64,000 bases of DNA, taken from assembly GCA_028554795.2 (NCBI GenBank), contig CM068825.1, positions 151,688,053 through 151,752,052 of the forward strand. Reading direction: 5' to 3'. The notes below the pieces were generated by a model. That model was not told the DNA's origin. It was given only the letters and a program-made list of their open reading frames with translations, and made no database searches. The position numbers were made by a program, and so were the translations under genes. This stretch comes from Sinohyriopsis cumingii. Taxonomy: Eukaryota > Mollusca > Bivalvia > Unionida > Unionidae. Below, piece after piece: positions 27,701-41,800 of this stretch. Position 1 is the first letter of the stretch; every line of letters begins with the position of its first letter.

Positions 27701-30700
27701 AAACTGATGAATGCATTTTTATGAAATATAAGAGCACAAATGCAAATTGCAGAACAGAAAATAATTGATGGACATGAAATGAAAGAAAAATTTTCACTCC
27801 TTTCAAGGTGTGACATTTTTCTTAATCTAGTGCCACTGATCTGATCTGATGTCATATCAGTGACTGTATCTGTATAATCTTTATATGAATAAAATGAAAA
27901 AATAAATACAAAATGAAATAATAAATATAAAATGAAGTAATAAATATAAAATGAAATGCAAAATGAAATAATAAGTACAAAATGAAATGATAAATATGAA
28001 ACAAAGTAATAAATACAAAGTGATGACAATACTCTACAATTATAGTTTTACAATAATTGCTGTTCCAGTTATATTTTAATTTACTATAAACTCATTTCTG
28101 TGCCTTGCATTTAAGTGTTTGCTTTTTCTTTAAGGTACTCTTTTAACAGGACCAGATATGAAAGCTAATGTTCTTTTTCTTTACATTAACAATCTTCCCA
28201 AAAATGGAAACCATGACTTAATAATGGGTTTCCAATTCATTTTAAATTGGCAAATATGAAAGGAAATGATAGATATAACTAAAAATCCCAAAATCTGAAT
28301 GCATACCTGAGGCTACAAATTAAAAAGTCTAGAAATAATAGGACAAATGGAATGCAAACAAAAGGAAAATGGAATGTAGACTGTATGCAAATGGAATGCA
28401 AAATGAATGCAAACAGAAAACAAAAGAAATGCAAATTTTTTAAAATTACCCATTTCAGAGTCTGTAAAAAATTGGCTAGTCAAGGAACATGTGTGTTTTC
28501 AGTAAATAAGGTTCAATTTATCGAACATTCCTCTGAGTATTAAAATAAAATTGCTTTGACCCAGGGTGTTCAAGCCAATGAAATTCTGCTATATTTCAAA
28601 ACTTTCTTACATTTTTTATCAAACTAAGGCTAATTTTGAATATAATAATTTATTTTAAATGCATTTTGCACCATAGTGTGAAAGGTTCACCCTCAAGTTC
28701 AGTGTTATTCAGCTGATTGCTCATGCATCTGCCATTGAAGAAAAACTGTATGCAAGAATATTGACACATTCATCACATTTGTTGAAGATTTACTGGTTCT
28801 CGAGCAGGGGATATAACTTAATGCAAAATGACAACAATAATCCATCTAGGCTTAACATGCGATGACTATAATTGTATCAAGTGAGCAGGGAGGTTATCCA
28901 AAACTCCTATGCTTCTCTGATTATAGGAAACAAGTAACTTCCCTTAGATACAAAAAAAGTTGATCTTGTAGCTAGAACCAAAAATAATTAATAGAATGCA
29001 GCACGTGCCCTGATGAAGAATAGGGAAATCTCACATGAGTATAAGAATTTATGGACAAGAATGAGGTTTTGTCTGTGGGCATTAATGAGGCTTTGCCCAC
29101 AAATTTTTAATCTCCTATCCACAACAATGCATTCTGATTCCAAGAGTGGGATTTCCTATCCATGCCAATTCATTTTGATCCCAAGAGTGGGATTTCCAAT
29201 CCAAACCAAAGCATTCTGATCCCAAGAGTGGGATTTCCTATTCACACAAATGCATTTTGATCCCAAGAGTGTGATTTCCTATTCACAATAATACATTTTG
29301 ATTCCAAGAGTGGGATTTCCTATCCACACCAATGCATTTTGATCCCACGAGTGGGATTTCCTATTCACACCAATGTATTCTGATTCCAAGAGTGGGAATT
29401 TCTATCCACACCAATACACTTTGATTCCAAGAGTGGGATTTCTTATCCACACCAATACATTTTGATTCCAAGGGTGGGATTTCTTGTCCACACCAATACA
29501 TTTTGATTCCAAGAGTGGGGTTTCCTATCCAACCAATTCATTTAATGGATTATTTGCTCAGATTTCCTAAATAGTTAAGAGCATTGACAAAACTGGCAGA
29601 TCATTAGTCTGAATGTTGCAACTCAGATACGAAGTATGTTCTGAAAGTTTTCACATCCCTAGCAAGAAATTGTATTTTACAACAACATACAAATAATTGT
29701 TGCAAACAAAAATGACATCTCTACCTCCTTACAATGCCCATCATTCTGGACAAAACACAGTACTACCATGAACCCTGTCATCAAAAACATTTAACCACTG
29801 TACTTGAAATGGAGTATCAAATGTATGAAACAATATGGGCATAAAGCTAAGTGTTTCTTTATGTCCTTTTCAGTGTATACACATATTTAATTCACATAAC
29901 CTAAATTTATCTCTATACACCATTTTATTTTTAAATTCTCCTCTCCCCAATTTTCAATAATTCTCACTATACTGAGGTTCTGACTTAGAATGGTTGGCAG
30001 TTATGGCCCAAATTATGATGTATTTACTATGGCCCAAATTATGATGTATTTACTATGGCCCAAATTATGATGTTATTTACTATGGCCCAAATTATGATGT
30101 ATTTACTATGGCCCAAATTATGATGTTATTTACTATGGCCCTAATTATTATGTATTTACTATGGTCCAAATTATGATGTATTTACTATGGCCCAAATTAT
30201 GATGTATTTACTATGGCCCAAATTATGATGTATTTACTATGGCCCAAATTATGATGTATTTACTACGCTTGACTAACATTTTGATTATATGCCTCCCCAT
30301 CCTTCTTGGCACACATGCAAGTATGAAATTTTCAATAATTCTCACTATATTGTGGTTCAGTACATAATGCAATCAGACTAATCTGTCATAAAAATGGGGT
30401 TATATACTGTTTATAAGCCAGTGAAGAGCAATGATGTCACCTCGAGGTGCTACTAACACACTCATGTGAGACATGCATGTCCCAGTGGACTTACTAACAC
30501 ACTCATGTGAGACATGCATGTCCCAGTTGACTAACATATTAGGTCATACACATACTGGAATGATAGAAAACAAGATTCTGACTCTACAAATGATATATTA
30601 TTGCACTGAGTTTTGTTTTGGAATATAAGAGTTGACATGAAAGTGATAGAGACAAAGGCCCACATATGCCTAAATGGAAAGGTATGCCACTGTGCAGTAA

Positions 30701-33169
30701 TCTCACAATTATGCAATTATCAAGTGCCCCTTTACTGATGATTGGTTGATTGATTGATTGATTGATTGATTGACTGATTGACTGATTTGAGCTTAATGGA
30801 TGATTTGAATTTAATGGCATAACAATATGAAAAAAGACTATTCAGTAAAAGAAAGACTACCTAGTACCAACAAAATGCCTCAAGACACTGTGTCACTGAT
30901 CTGGGCTTGTCTTGGCAGGACTCAAACCCACAAATAATTGACTATCAGCCTAGCACACAATAATTAAGCCACCATGATCCCCATGGAAACCAGATCAATG
31001 GGATGCAACAACAAATCAATTTTTAAAGCTGTTGCATCTAACCTACCTGGAGTTTGGGAAGACCTTTTAACCCTGACAGGTCAGTCAACCGATTTCCTGA
31101 TAGATCCACTTCTTGGAGTTGCCTACACTTGCTAAGATCTGATACAGATCGTAACCTGTTCCCCGAAGCATATAATTCCTCAAGGTTTGGAAGATAATTC
31201 AATGCCTGAAAAAACAAATATAATGTACTAAAAAAGGAATATCATGTAAATAAAGTTAACTGAAACACTTTTGTAAAAAATTTCTTATGATCTTGTATAA
31301 TGAAAACAAAAGCAAAACTATCCTAATTCGAATTTTCTTATGTGGATTATTTTTTTCTTTCTTCACAACAATCTAATTTTCTTTAATATCATTTAATATC
31401 TAAATACATTTCATATTTATAATGTGCATAAAAACTACCTAGTATGTATATATAAAATACATTTTGCCTAGGATATAGAGTATGTGATGAAAAAAAAAGC
31501 AAGAGGGCATATAACAAAAGTTAAAATTTAAAAGCATACAAATGAAATTCAGTAGATATGTTAATGAAAGGAAAATAAAGATAAATGCATTACAGTACAC
31601 ACACATGCTGGTCTCTCACCATAACAAAGTACTCCCATACACTGGTCTCTCATTATAACACAGGACTCCAATACACTTGTATCTGACTAAAACAGTACCT
31701 CATTACACTGTTTTCACACTCAAGCACAGTACTCCAATACACTAATCCCTCATTTTAACACAGTACTTCCATGCAATGTTCTCTCACTATAAGACAGTAC
31801 TCCAATACGCTGGACACTCACTATACCACAGCACTCAAATACATTGGTCATTCATTATAAGGCTGTATTTCCATACAGTATTCCCATACACTGGTCTCTC
31901 ACTACAATAAGTGTACTGTTTTTAATGACAGTACCTCAAATTAGGGTCATCTACCAGCAAGAATGTATCACTATCAGTTATATTTTATACAAAACATGGA
32001 CCACTGGGTATAAATGATCCAAAACCACATGCCAAAAACCAAAACTGAGTGGGACTAATTAAGAAGCAAAATCCAAACTAAATTTGGCCAATTCCATGAA
32101 TTCACAATCATAACCACATTTTTTAAAGGAGTCACAGTATGGTTTCCTATGTGTTGGTACTAAAATAAAATGTATGTGGCCACCAAAGGTGAATTCATTT
32201 TTTTGCTCATTCAAAATTATCAAATTTTATAAATATAAATATTAATTAACTAATTAATATAACTATAAAATTACCTTCAAACCATATCAAGTACAGGTAA
32301 ATAATGTTATTAAGTTATGCTGACAGGTGCATTCTAATGTTTTACAACAAACTTTTTCTTTTTAAAAATATTGTGCTAAAGAATTATATCACTTACTGCT
32401 AAGCTGTCTAGCATATTGTAGCTAACATCTATAAAAGTGAGTTGAACACATGGTGACAGCTCAGGAATATCTATTTTTAGAATCTGGTTGCAGTCTAGCC
32501 GCAGCGTCTTCAATTTTTTAAGGTTGCCTAAGCCCTTCCCTAGATGTGAGAAGAACAAAAACCATGGATTAAATATTGTACAATATTTGAATAGATACAA
32601 TAATGCAAACAAAAATAAGAAACATGTCTAATAAAAAAGATAAGCCATTTGATATCAGTCACCCTGCCATAATGTCAGGGTCATTGTTGTGTACAGCTGG
32701 AGCAGACTTATAAGCAAGGGAAAAAGGTCGATTACTAGTTGGATACTATATACATTGCTCTCTTGTTTGAGTGATCGTGGATAAATTACAGATCTGCTTA
32801 TAATGCAGAGGCAGGTGTGGATTTTTGTGGATTTTTTTATTTATTTATCTTGAAAGCTCTGGTGGACTAGTGGTTAGAGCATTCACCTCAGATGCATGAG
32901 GTCGCAGGTTCAAACCCCAAAAGAGTCATAACAAAGACTTATAAAAATGGTACTAAGAGCTACCTCACTAGGCGCTCAGCATTAAGAGGTTAGTGTTAGG
33001 ACTGGTCGGCCTGGTGTCAGGATAATGTGACTGGGTAGGACATCATGCTACATGTCTGGAGTATCATGCCAAAGTGCTAGATATCACTATAAACTGCCAC
33101 ACTGCAGACATCTTAGTGATATGACTGAATTTTTTTAAAAGTTATCATAAAAATCCAAATCATAAACAT

Positions 33170-33210
<41 letters not shown>

Positions 33211-35771
33211 ATCCCCTTTTTTCTTATAGAAAAGGCAAAATATAAGCTACAATTTGCTTTACATAAAAAAATCACTGCTGAAATTAGTAAATGACAGCTT
33301 GACATAGTAATCTTCTTGTCTAAGAAAGAGGCTAATCTGCAAAAACATTGAATCTTTCATAAAATTTGCAAATTTGAAAAAGAGAGATATCATTTAAGAT
33401 TTTCTTTAACTAAAATAAATTTTCAAAATTAGAACAATATACAACAATCTACTGATCAAGGAAAATTTTGGAAAATGCCTGTCAGTGGCAACGCTATAAG
33501 AAATAATTCCAATTAAATAAGTTTTGTCAAGTGAAAATGGCATTTTAATCTTCTTCAAATTTGATTTAAGTGTAATCATCATAAATGTGATATGCCCTCA
33601 TCTATTCAAACATTAAATGCATCAATCAATTGTCCAAGCTATACCTACAAATGCTTCAATGTGAACCCAATAAAATGCCTACCCAGCAGCCAAGGTGCCT
33701 TTATTTTGACATCATTTTTCACAACTGTTGAGAACTCTGTGGAACATAATGACACAAACTAACAAACAAATTTATCAATTGTCTGCAGCCATGTGCATGT
33801 CACACTCATTTAAAATCACACATTGTAGACAACTCTGAAGCTTTACCTTTGGCTAATATGTGGAGTGTTTCTCAAACTCATGCATTGGAAAATAAATTGG
33901 AAGTTGTAGTAAAATTATTAAGCATTTGAAAATAAATTGGAAGTTCTAATAAAATGTACATAATATGTCTTTACAGTCAATTTTTAATGTTGATTTTAAT
34001 GTAGTTTTCTGTGATAGTACAACTGTAATGTGCCATCTGTTTATTAGTGCACACAATATGGAGCTGTGCTTAGCCACTGTCATGTGCAATTGACAAATGA
34101 TGACATCTAAAATTGCCATTTTTAGAAATTAACCATAGCAAATATTTTCATTATTTCTGTTGGACAAAGGAGATCTAGTGCATCATGAAATCATTTCTTC
34201 TGTAGGACAAAAGAGATCTCGTGTATCATGAAATCATTATTTCTGTAGGACAAAGAATAGCTCATTTATCATGAAATCATTATTTCTGTAGGACAAAGAA
34301 GATCTCATTTATCATGAAATCATTATTTCTGTTGGATAAAGGAGATCTCATGTATCATGAAATTGTTATTTCTGTAGGACAAAGAAGATCTCACTTATCA
34401 TGAAATCATTATTTCTGTAGGACAAAGATCTCATTTATCATGAAATCATTATGTCTGTTGGACAAAGAAGATCTAGTGTATCATGAAATCATTTCTTCTG
34501 TAGGACAAAGGAGATCTCATGCATCATGAAATCATTATTTCTGTAGGACAATGGAGATCTCATGCATCAGCAGAAGTTTTTGGCATACCTTGTATGTTGC
34601 ATTTTCAGCTACTAAAATATCAAATCAGTATTGACATACATTTTCATCTGCTAATATATTCTAAAAGTCTTTTTTTTTCAAATTAAGTAAAAATTATTTT
34701 TGAATGAGTTATCAAATTTTCTAGAATGACACAAGAAATGTGGAATCATGGTGGGGTGACTGAATGCAGTCGGGACAAAAAAAAGGAATAGTGACTAATA
34801 GTTTTTTTGCCCCATATCAAGGTTGATGTTATAACATTTGCAAAATAGTTATTAAATAAAAGACCTGGAGCACTGCTATGGTTCTCTGCATTGTAGTGTC
34901 CAGCCAGCAGAAATAAGTTCTAAGACACCAGTTGAAAAACTGATAATGATGACAATCTCAACTGAGTGATTTTTTTTTTACCTTGCTTTTGCAAACAAGA
35001 TAATAAAAGCCATGACAAATGAATGGAAAAACCTGGCCTTGAATTAACCAGCAGCACTGAAGTATGGAATGAAATTTTATTCTTGATTCTCATTGACAAC
35101 ATTTTCAGTCCAATTAAAATCTGACCAATAAAATGTTTTAAGTATAGATTTCATTTTAAAACTTAATATTCCTGAAATTGGGGCCAGATCATACAGATCC
35201 AAGGCAAGATTCCTGCTATCTTGTACATTAGAACTCATTTATCTGATTTAAATTTATTCAAACCACATGAAGCATACTTTGGATAAAAAAGTTACTACTG
35301 TACCAGTGCATGATAAAGATTAGAATCCATCACATAGAATGATCTGGGAGGAGAAATCCCACCTGAGGGTCAGAATTTAAGGGCTAGAATGAGACTCTGT
35401 CAAGTCTCTGATCCAGAGGGTGTTTCAATGCATATTATCATCATCTTTCATTCATTTTTAATCAGAGAAGACAGGAGGAAAAAAGATGGTGAATTACCTA
35501 CATGATTTTACTTAAAAAGACTGAGAATACACAAGAAGAACATTGTATTTTAAAAGTTTGTGAAAACAGAAACAACACTGCTGCAGAGGATGTCCATGAT
35601 GTCATAAACATAATGACATCATTTATTGTGCACTTAACATAGGTGTATCACAAATGACTTTCGTATGTGGTCAAACTATACCACATTAATATAAGTATGA
35701 AAAAATACAAGATACAACAGTACCAGATGTGAAGAGTTCTTTGCAATAAGGTGTCAAACCAGGAAACCGTT

Positions 35772-35817
<46 letters not shown>

Positions 35818-38800
35818 TTTGCATTTTTAACATAGCTTTAACAATTTTTCAGTCATATCACTAACATTTCTGCAGTGTGGCAGTTTTATAGTGATGTCTA
35901 GCACTGGGGTATTATGCCACAGACATGTAGCATGATGTTCCACCCAGTCAAACTATCCTGACACCAGGCGGACCAGTTGTAGCACTAACCTCTTAATGCT
36001 GAGTGCCAAGCGAGGCAGCTGCTGTATCATTTTATTAGTCTTTAGTATGACTCAGCCAGGGTTCGAACGCATGACCTGCCACATCCATGGTGGATGCTTA
36101 AACCACTAGGCCACCAGAGTGGTCAACCATTCAATTATGTTTGGCAGTATAGTGTCAAAATCTCTAACACAAAATTATTTTAAATTGATGACAACTTGCA
36201 ACAAGAATGTTAAAATATGATACATATGCCCCACTATCCACTAAAGTAAGTGGGCAAGAAGTATTAAAACCAGGCCTAGCACAGTTTCTCAGAAAGGACT
36301 CTGTTCTCTAAAGTTTGGAGAAGATGGCATTCAGGGGCCATAACTCTTATAAAGTTGGATGCAGAAACTCTTACTCATTCAAAGTCTCGTTGATATAAAG
36401 GTGCATGAAAAATCTGGCTCAAATGCTGTTTTCTCTTAACAAAGTTATGCCTAAAATGAAGCAACATGCCATCTAAGTTATGTTGCAAAAATAGGACAAT
36501 ATAGCACCTCTTTTAAATGAGGATAAAACAAAACAGGGCACATGTAATTGTATGAAACAATATTCATACCAGGTCAAAAGTTTATTTTTAGAAATTTCGA
36601 AGTTTTCAGATAAAATCTTTTATTAAAATTATGATAAAGAATAAAGTAAACATCAGGAAGACCAGGTTTAGCATAGGGTATTCCAATGTCCTAGGCTCAG
36701 ACCCTAATAAACAAGTTTACTTCCAATGATAATGATCTTAATATTTAGTCCACACTCATAAAAAAATGATAACTACTTATTATATGTTTACGAAATAAAA
36801 GTTACTGGTCAGACACACAGTGAACTTGATTTTGGACATAATCAATTACAAATTACCATTATATACAACACATAATGATAAAAAAAAACTTAACAAACAA
36901 AACATAGTAAATATACATAACAAAGGACATACAAACATCCCTAACACTTTTTTTAATAAAAAGCATCAGGATAAATATGTAAAACCTAGAATTTTAACAA
37001 CAGTACAAAACACACAGTAAAGTTATTTTCCATTTAGCATAAAGAGCTTACCTACAGTCTTTATCTTGTTATGCTGCAGGTGCAGACTACATAATTCTCT
37101 TAAACTGAAATGGAAAGAAACATACTCATTATCAAGTCCTGAAGACTGCTCACTAAAAGTGCATAAATTGTTGTGAATCTAATTTTTGTGGTCATCAGTT
37201 TTTGTCCTCTGGCAGGAAAGGATATTTTTTCAGCATTTATCTTGGCAGATATGCATCTTTTGGAGAAGGGGGTGTTTTGTCTTCAGAGCTGGATCATTGT
37301 TTATTGTTTATTAAGAATGAAGGGATATAGTTCATAATAAGAATGAAATAATGATAACATATATACATGCTTATAAGTCCTGTCCAACCGCAAACAATAT
37401 CGACCTTGATCTGCCATCACAAGTGATTACTGGCAGATCAGGGTCTATGCTGTTTATTCTACTGATTACTCAAAAACATTGCATAGACCCATATCAGCCA
37501 GTGCGTTTTGAGATGGCAGATCTGGATCAGTGTGTCCACCTTGGATGCAGTAGGTTGTGGGTTCGATCCCCAGCTGAGTCATAACAAAGACTTACAAAAA
37601 TGGTACAAACAGCTGTCTCACTTGGCGCTCAGCATTAAGAGTTAGGACTGATCGGCCTGGTGTCAGGATAATGTGACTGGGTGGGACATCATGCTACATG
37701 TCTGCAGTATGATCCCCCAGTGCTAGACATCACTATAAACTGCCACACAGCAGACATCGTAGCGATATGACTGAAAAATTGTTAAAGCTATGTTAAAAAT
37801 CCAAGTCACACACACACACACACACATTAAACAATTTCTGCTGTGACCTCTTTGTCATTATCAAAATGTTATCATTATTCAAAAATAAAATTAGCAGCAA
37901 GAATGTAATAATAAAATTTTAAAATATTCCATTAAAAAAGCATTGATGAAAATAAGAAATAATTGATAATTAGTCACCATTCTTGATTTATCACAGTCTG
38001 GTTCTTTAAATCTCATTCACTTAATACTAAGGCTTGCTTCAGGTCCAGCAATATGTATAGAACCAGTCTAAGAAGAATGACACTGAAAAATGGCAAACAA
38101 TTGCCATTGCAAAACCTTACAGATGCAATGTTTGTAGCACAAAACATCAAAGAGACCAACTGCAACTCATGCCATGAGTACATATACTGCAGAAGGGTAA
38201 AGTCAGAGGTTGCACATAATGTCACTTCAGTCATACTGAAAGTGGCTCAAGATCATGCATCAAGTTATCTATGTAAACTAAAATATAATCCCACAAAAAA
38301 GCTTAGGCACACAATTACATGAATCAAGAAGAACTGTTCTCTATCTTGTCTTGCAAATAAACATATAGAAATATTTATATACACAGCAGTAATAGCAGCT
38401 AAAACAACAACAACACTGAATAACAATAAGTACTACAACTACTACTGTTATTATTATTATTATCATTATCATTATTTAATAAAAATCTATCAAGTCTCTT
38501 TAATGGTCTTCCTGCTTCACCCCATTTGGCCCTTAGTGACTTTCTGTTGTAGGATTCTAGGATGGTCTCTGAGACATAACAGAAAATATTTTTGTATTTT
38601 ATACTGATAAGTTTAATTTCTACTGTAGATACATCATACTTACTTGCTGTATGCTTAATACTTACTTATCTATGTTTTCTATTTTCCTTATCCTATTATC
38701 ATAAAGCTTAAGTTCTCTCAAATCCTGAAAATATATAAAAGAGAAAACACTTAAAATAACTAAATCTTACATTTCCCTTGAAATCAACATTTTTTTAAAG

Positions 38801-41800
38801 TACCCATTTTGGAAAAAGTTTATGATTGCTACAAACTAAGAATAGCAAGGCACAATAATCTTTCGTAGAGACAACCGGATCCCTTTCTGCAGTCCATATA
38901 TGTACCCTTCAGTACAGACAAAAATGTCACTTTTCACAAAACCATACACAACTGATGCCATAAATATAAATGAACTGACTTTGCCTGTCAAGCAGTTTGA
39001 CGTTGTACTACAAACCCTGAAGATCCAAAAATTAACTGTTTCAATCAGAAAAAGAGCTGTATGGAAACCTTTTATATCAATCAGTGAAAAACACTGGATT
39101 TATTTTTAAAAGTGTAACTAACTTAAACTGTCTCTGAAAAGGCTACTCAAAGTGAATACCCATGTGAAAAACACTGCTGTCATTAATTTGGAACGTACTG
39201 CATTTTTTTTTATCAACCCATGCATCAGGTGTCAAATATGCAAACTTTTCCGATTTCAAAACACAAAATTTTTCAACCATATGTAAACTGAATCACCTGA
39301 ATGTTGTTTCTCTGATTAACACAAAACAAAGGTTTTGGTCTAACTACTTTAATGGCTAGGTCACTACTCTCCCAAACAGAGAAAACATGCACACACCAGT
39401 TTCTTCCGTTAATGTTATCATAAGACACAGGGTTATAACTGAGTGTAGAGCCTGGAGTTGACCTTATGTGACATGTAACTGTCAGATCATTTGTAAAAAC
39501 AGGATGTTAGAACCGTATATTACCACACCAAAGAAAGAGTCAGAAAATAAACATGTGGTTTTAAAGTGATTCTCACAAGAAACTGTTATTTTATGTGCAC
39601 CCTTGTCATGCAATGAAACAACAATTTCCATTTGCTCGACTGTATGCCTTGCATTGTTCCAAGATACCATCAGAATTCGACTGAAAATGGCATCAAAGGC
39701 AAAAAAATTAAAATAGATCTGAAACAAATGAAATTATCTTTCAGACCCTGCTTACAACCGACCAATGATAACAGTAATGTTATTAAACCAGTGGAGCCAT
39801 TGTCATCCAAAGATGAGATAATGGTTACTTGTAAGATAAAACATAATTGTGTGCAGCAATGGTTGAAAACGTACAGCTCAGACAGGCTACATTTTCAAAA
39901 AGAAGTCGATTCTCTGTCCAGAACAGGATCTTAACCACCTATAGGAATTGATTTGGAATTGAGAAACAGAAAAATATGATGCTTATGCTGATTGATGGGG
40001 AAGACAGAAGTACCTTAAATTTTCAGGAAGCTATGAAGATTTTTTGTTGTTGTTGTTGTTGCTGTTGTACGGTTTAATGCCATTTTTCAGCACAAGATAG
40101 GCTATACATGGCAGCCAGTATAACTGGTGGAGGAAGAACCCTGGAGAACCCTGGGAAGAACCACCAACCCACGAGAAGCTACTGGCAGGCTTTCTCGTGT
40201 ACCCACATTAGCCGAGTCTGAGACTCAAACCCATGCAGACAGAGGTGAAATGGCAGTGATCTGGAACAGTGAGTGCTTTAGACCACTCAGCCACTTGGAG
40301 GCCCAAGCTTTGAAGAAATGGAAGAAAACAGAAGAGAGAAGAATCTGTGAACTTAAAAACATGAAATGATTTGTTAATAAGTGAACAGTTTACTGAGTCT
40401 GAGTTACATTTAGAAGACTTCCTCATTGAAAACACGCCATGATGTGTGGGATAAGTTCTTCTCGGCCTGCTAGTCAGATTAATACATTCTAATCACTACT
40501 AACTAGTGTAATGTTTTCTTGTATAAAAATATTTTGAAAACATGCCTTGGCTTTAGTTACAATATATAACCAATACTTTTGTCATGTATTTAAACAATAT
40601 AATATTTTTAAAAACTAGTAAAGACTGATCATCTGCTTGAATAAGACTTATAGGTTTGGAATCTGACTCACTGTTTTTTGCCTTGATGAGTCAAATGACT
40701 TACATGAGGCCATTTGTAGATAAAACACTGATACTGGGCTTTACTTGCAAGTCAATCTACAACCCACCAATCAATAATATGGGAGGTGGCTAGTGTGTTG
40801 CTAGTTGTAACATATTTCATGTTTTTATGCACAAGTTAACTCAAAAATGGGAATAAAATTAGTATGAAAAAGTTATTTCACTTTGCCCCTTACTTAGGAA
40901 TTATTCAGTCAAATGCTGATAATGCTATTTCAACAATATGTTACTTACCAGTGACATCTGCCTAAGAGCCAAATGCCTGATGGCGAAATGCCAAATAGCC
41001 AAATGCCTGATAGCCAAGTTCAAGAGCAGTTGGCCAAATTCTGTCCAGTGGTTTTGGGAAAGTGGTACAAGTTCTTTATGTTAGTAACAGTTGTCATATT
41101 TGATGGCAATGCCCTCTTGCCAGGATCTTGCCAGGATGCTTTCTATCAAATGTGGTCAAATGCAGTTAAGTTGTTTTTTATCAGTTGTTACTAATTTTAG
41201 TAACAGTGGCCATATCTGATAGCAAATAAGCATCATTTTATATAAATGAAATTGAAAGCCAGGTAGCTGTCTGCCATGTTAGGTTGAAACATTTTAATTG
41301 ATTTTGAGTAGTCAATAGCAATTGTTCATGGAAGAAGGATGACATGATGGATGTACATTTAGTACTATGCCATAAGATCACTTGTCCTTCAAAATTATAA
41401 TCATGAAGGACATTGTGGGAAAACAAGGAACATATGTAGAGATACATGCACTGAATGAAATATGCAACTTTAGCAGTGATCTAAAGAAAACACTCAAAAA
41501 AAAACTCTTTTGAGTGATCTCATAAAAACAATATATAGGGATTTTTTTCAAAGGGTCATTAGTGACATCAATCCACAAAGGAACACTTTCTCTGGGTTTT
41601 TCTTTGCATTTAAGCATTGAAAGTCTCCATCTATGTCTCAATACTTAATCAAAAGAAATTCTGAAAATTGGGCAGTCTCATTTCCACATGTATTTAAGAG
41701 TTAGGTAGAACTCTTCTGTATGATCAAAGAGAACCCCTATTTCATATTGTAACCCAGTTTTCAGAATTTCATCAGGTGAAAATTTCATTCCCATTGGATT

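Noticed and set aside
27613-28029. 138-codon minus-strand frame rich in Phe, Tyr and Ser
   Set aside because: It is generated by A-rich AATGAAATAATAAAT repeats.
40127-40435. Frames of 75-80 codons on both strands
   Set aside because: They are read-through of SINE family B. The same pair of frames appears in the SINE at 45341-45582.
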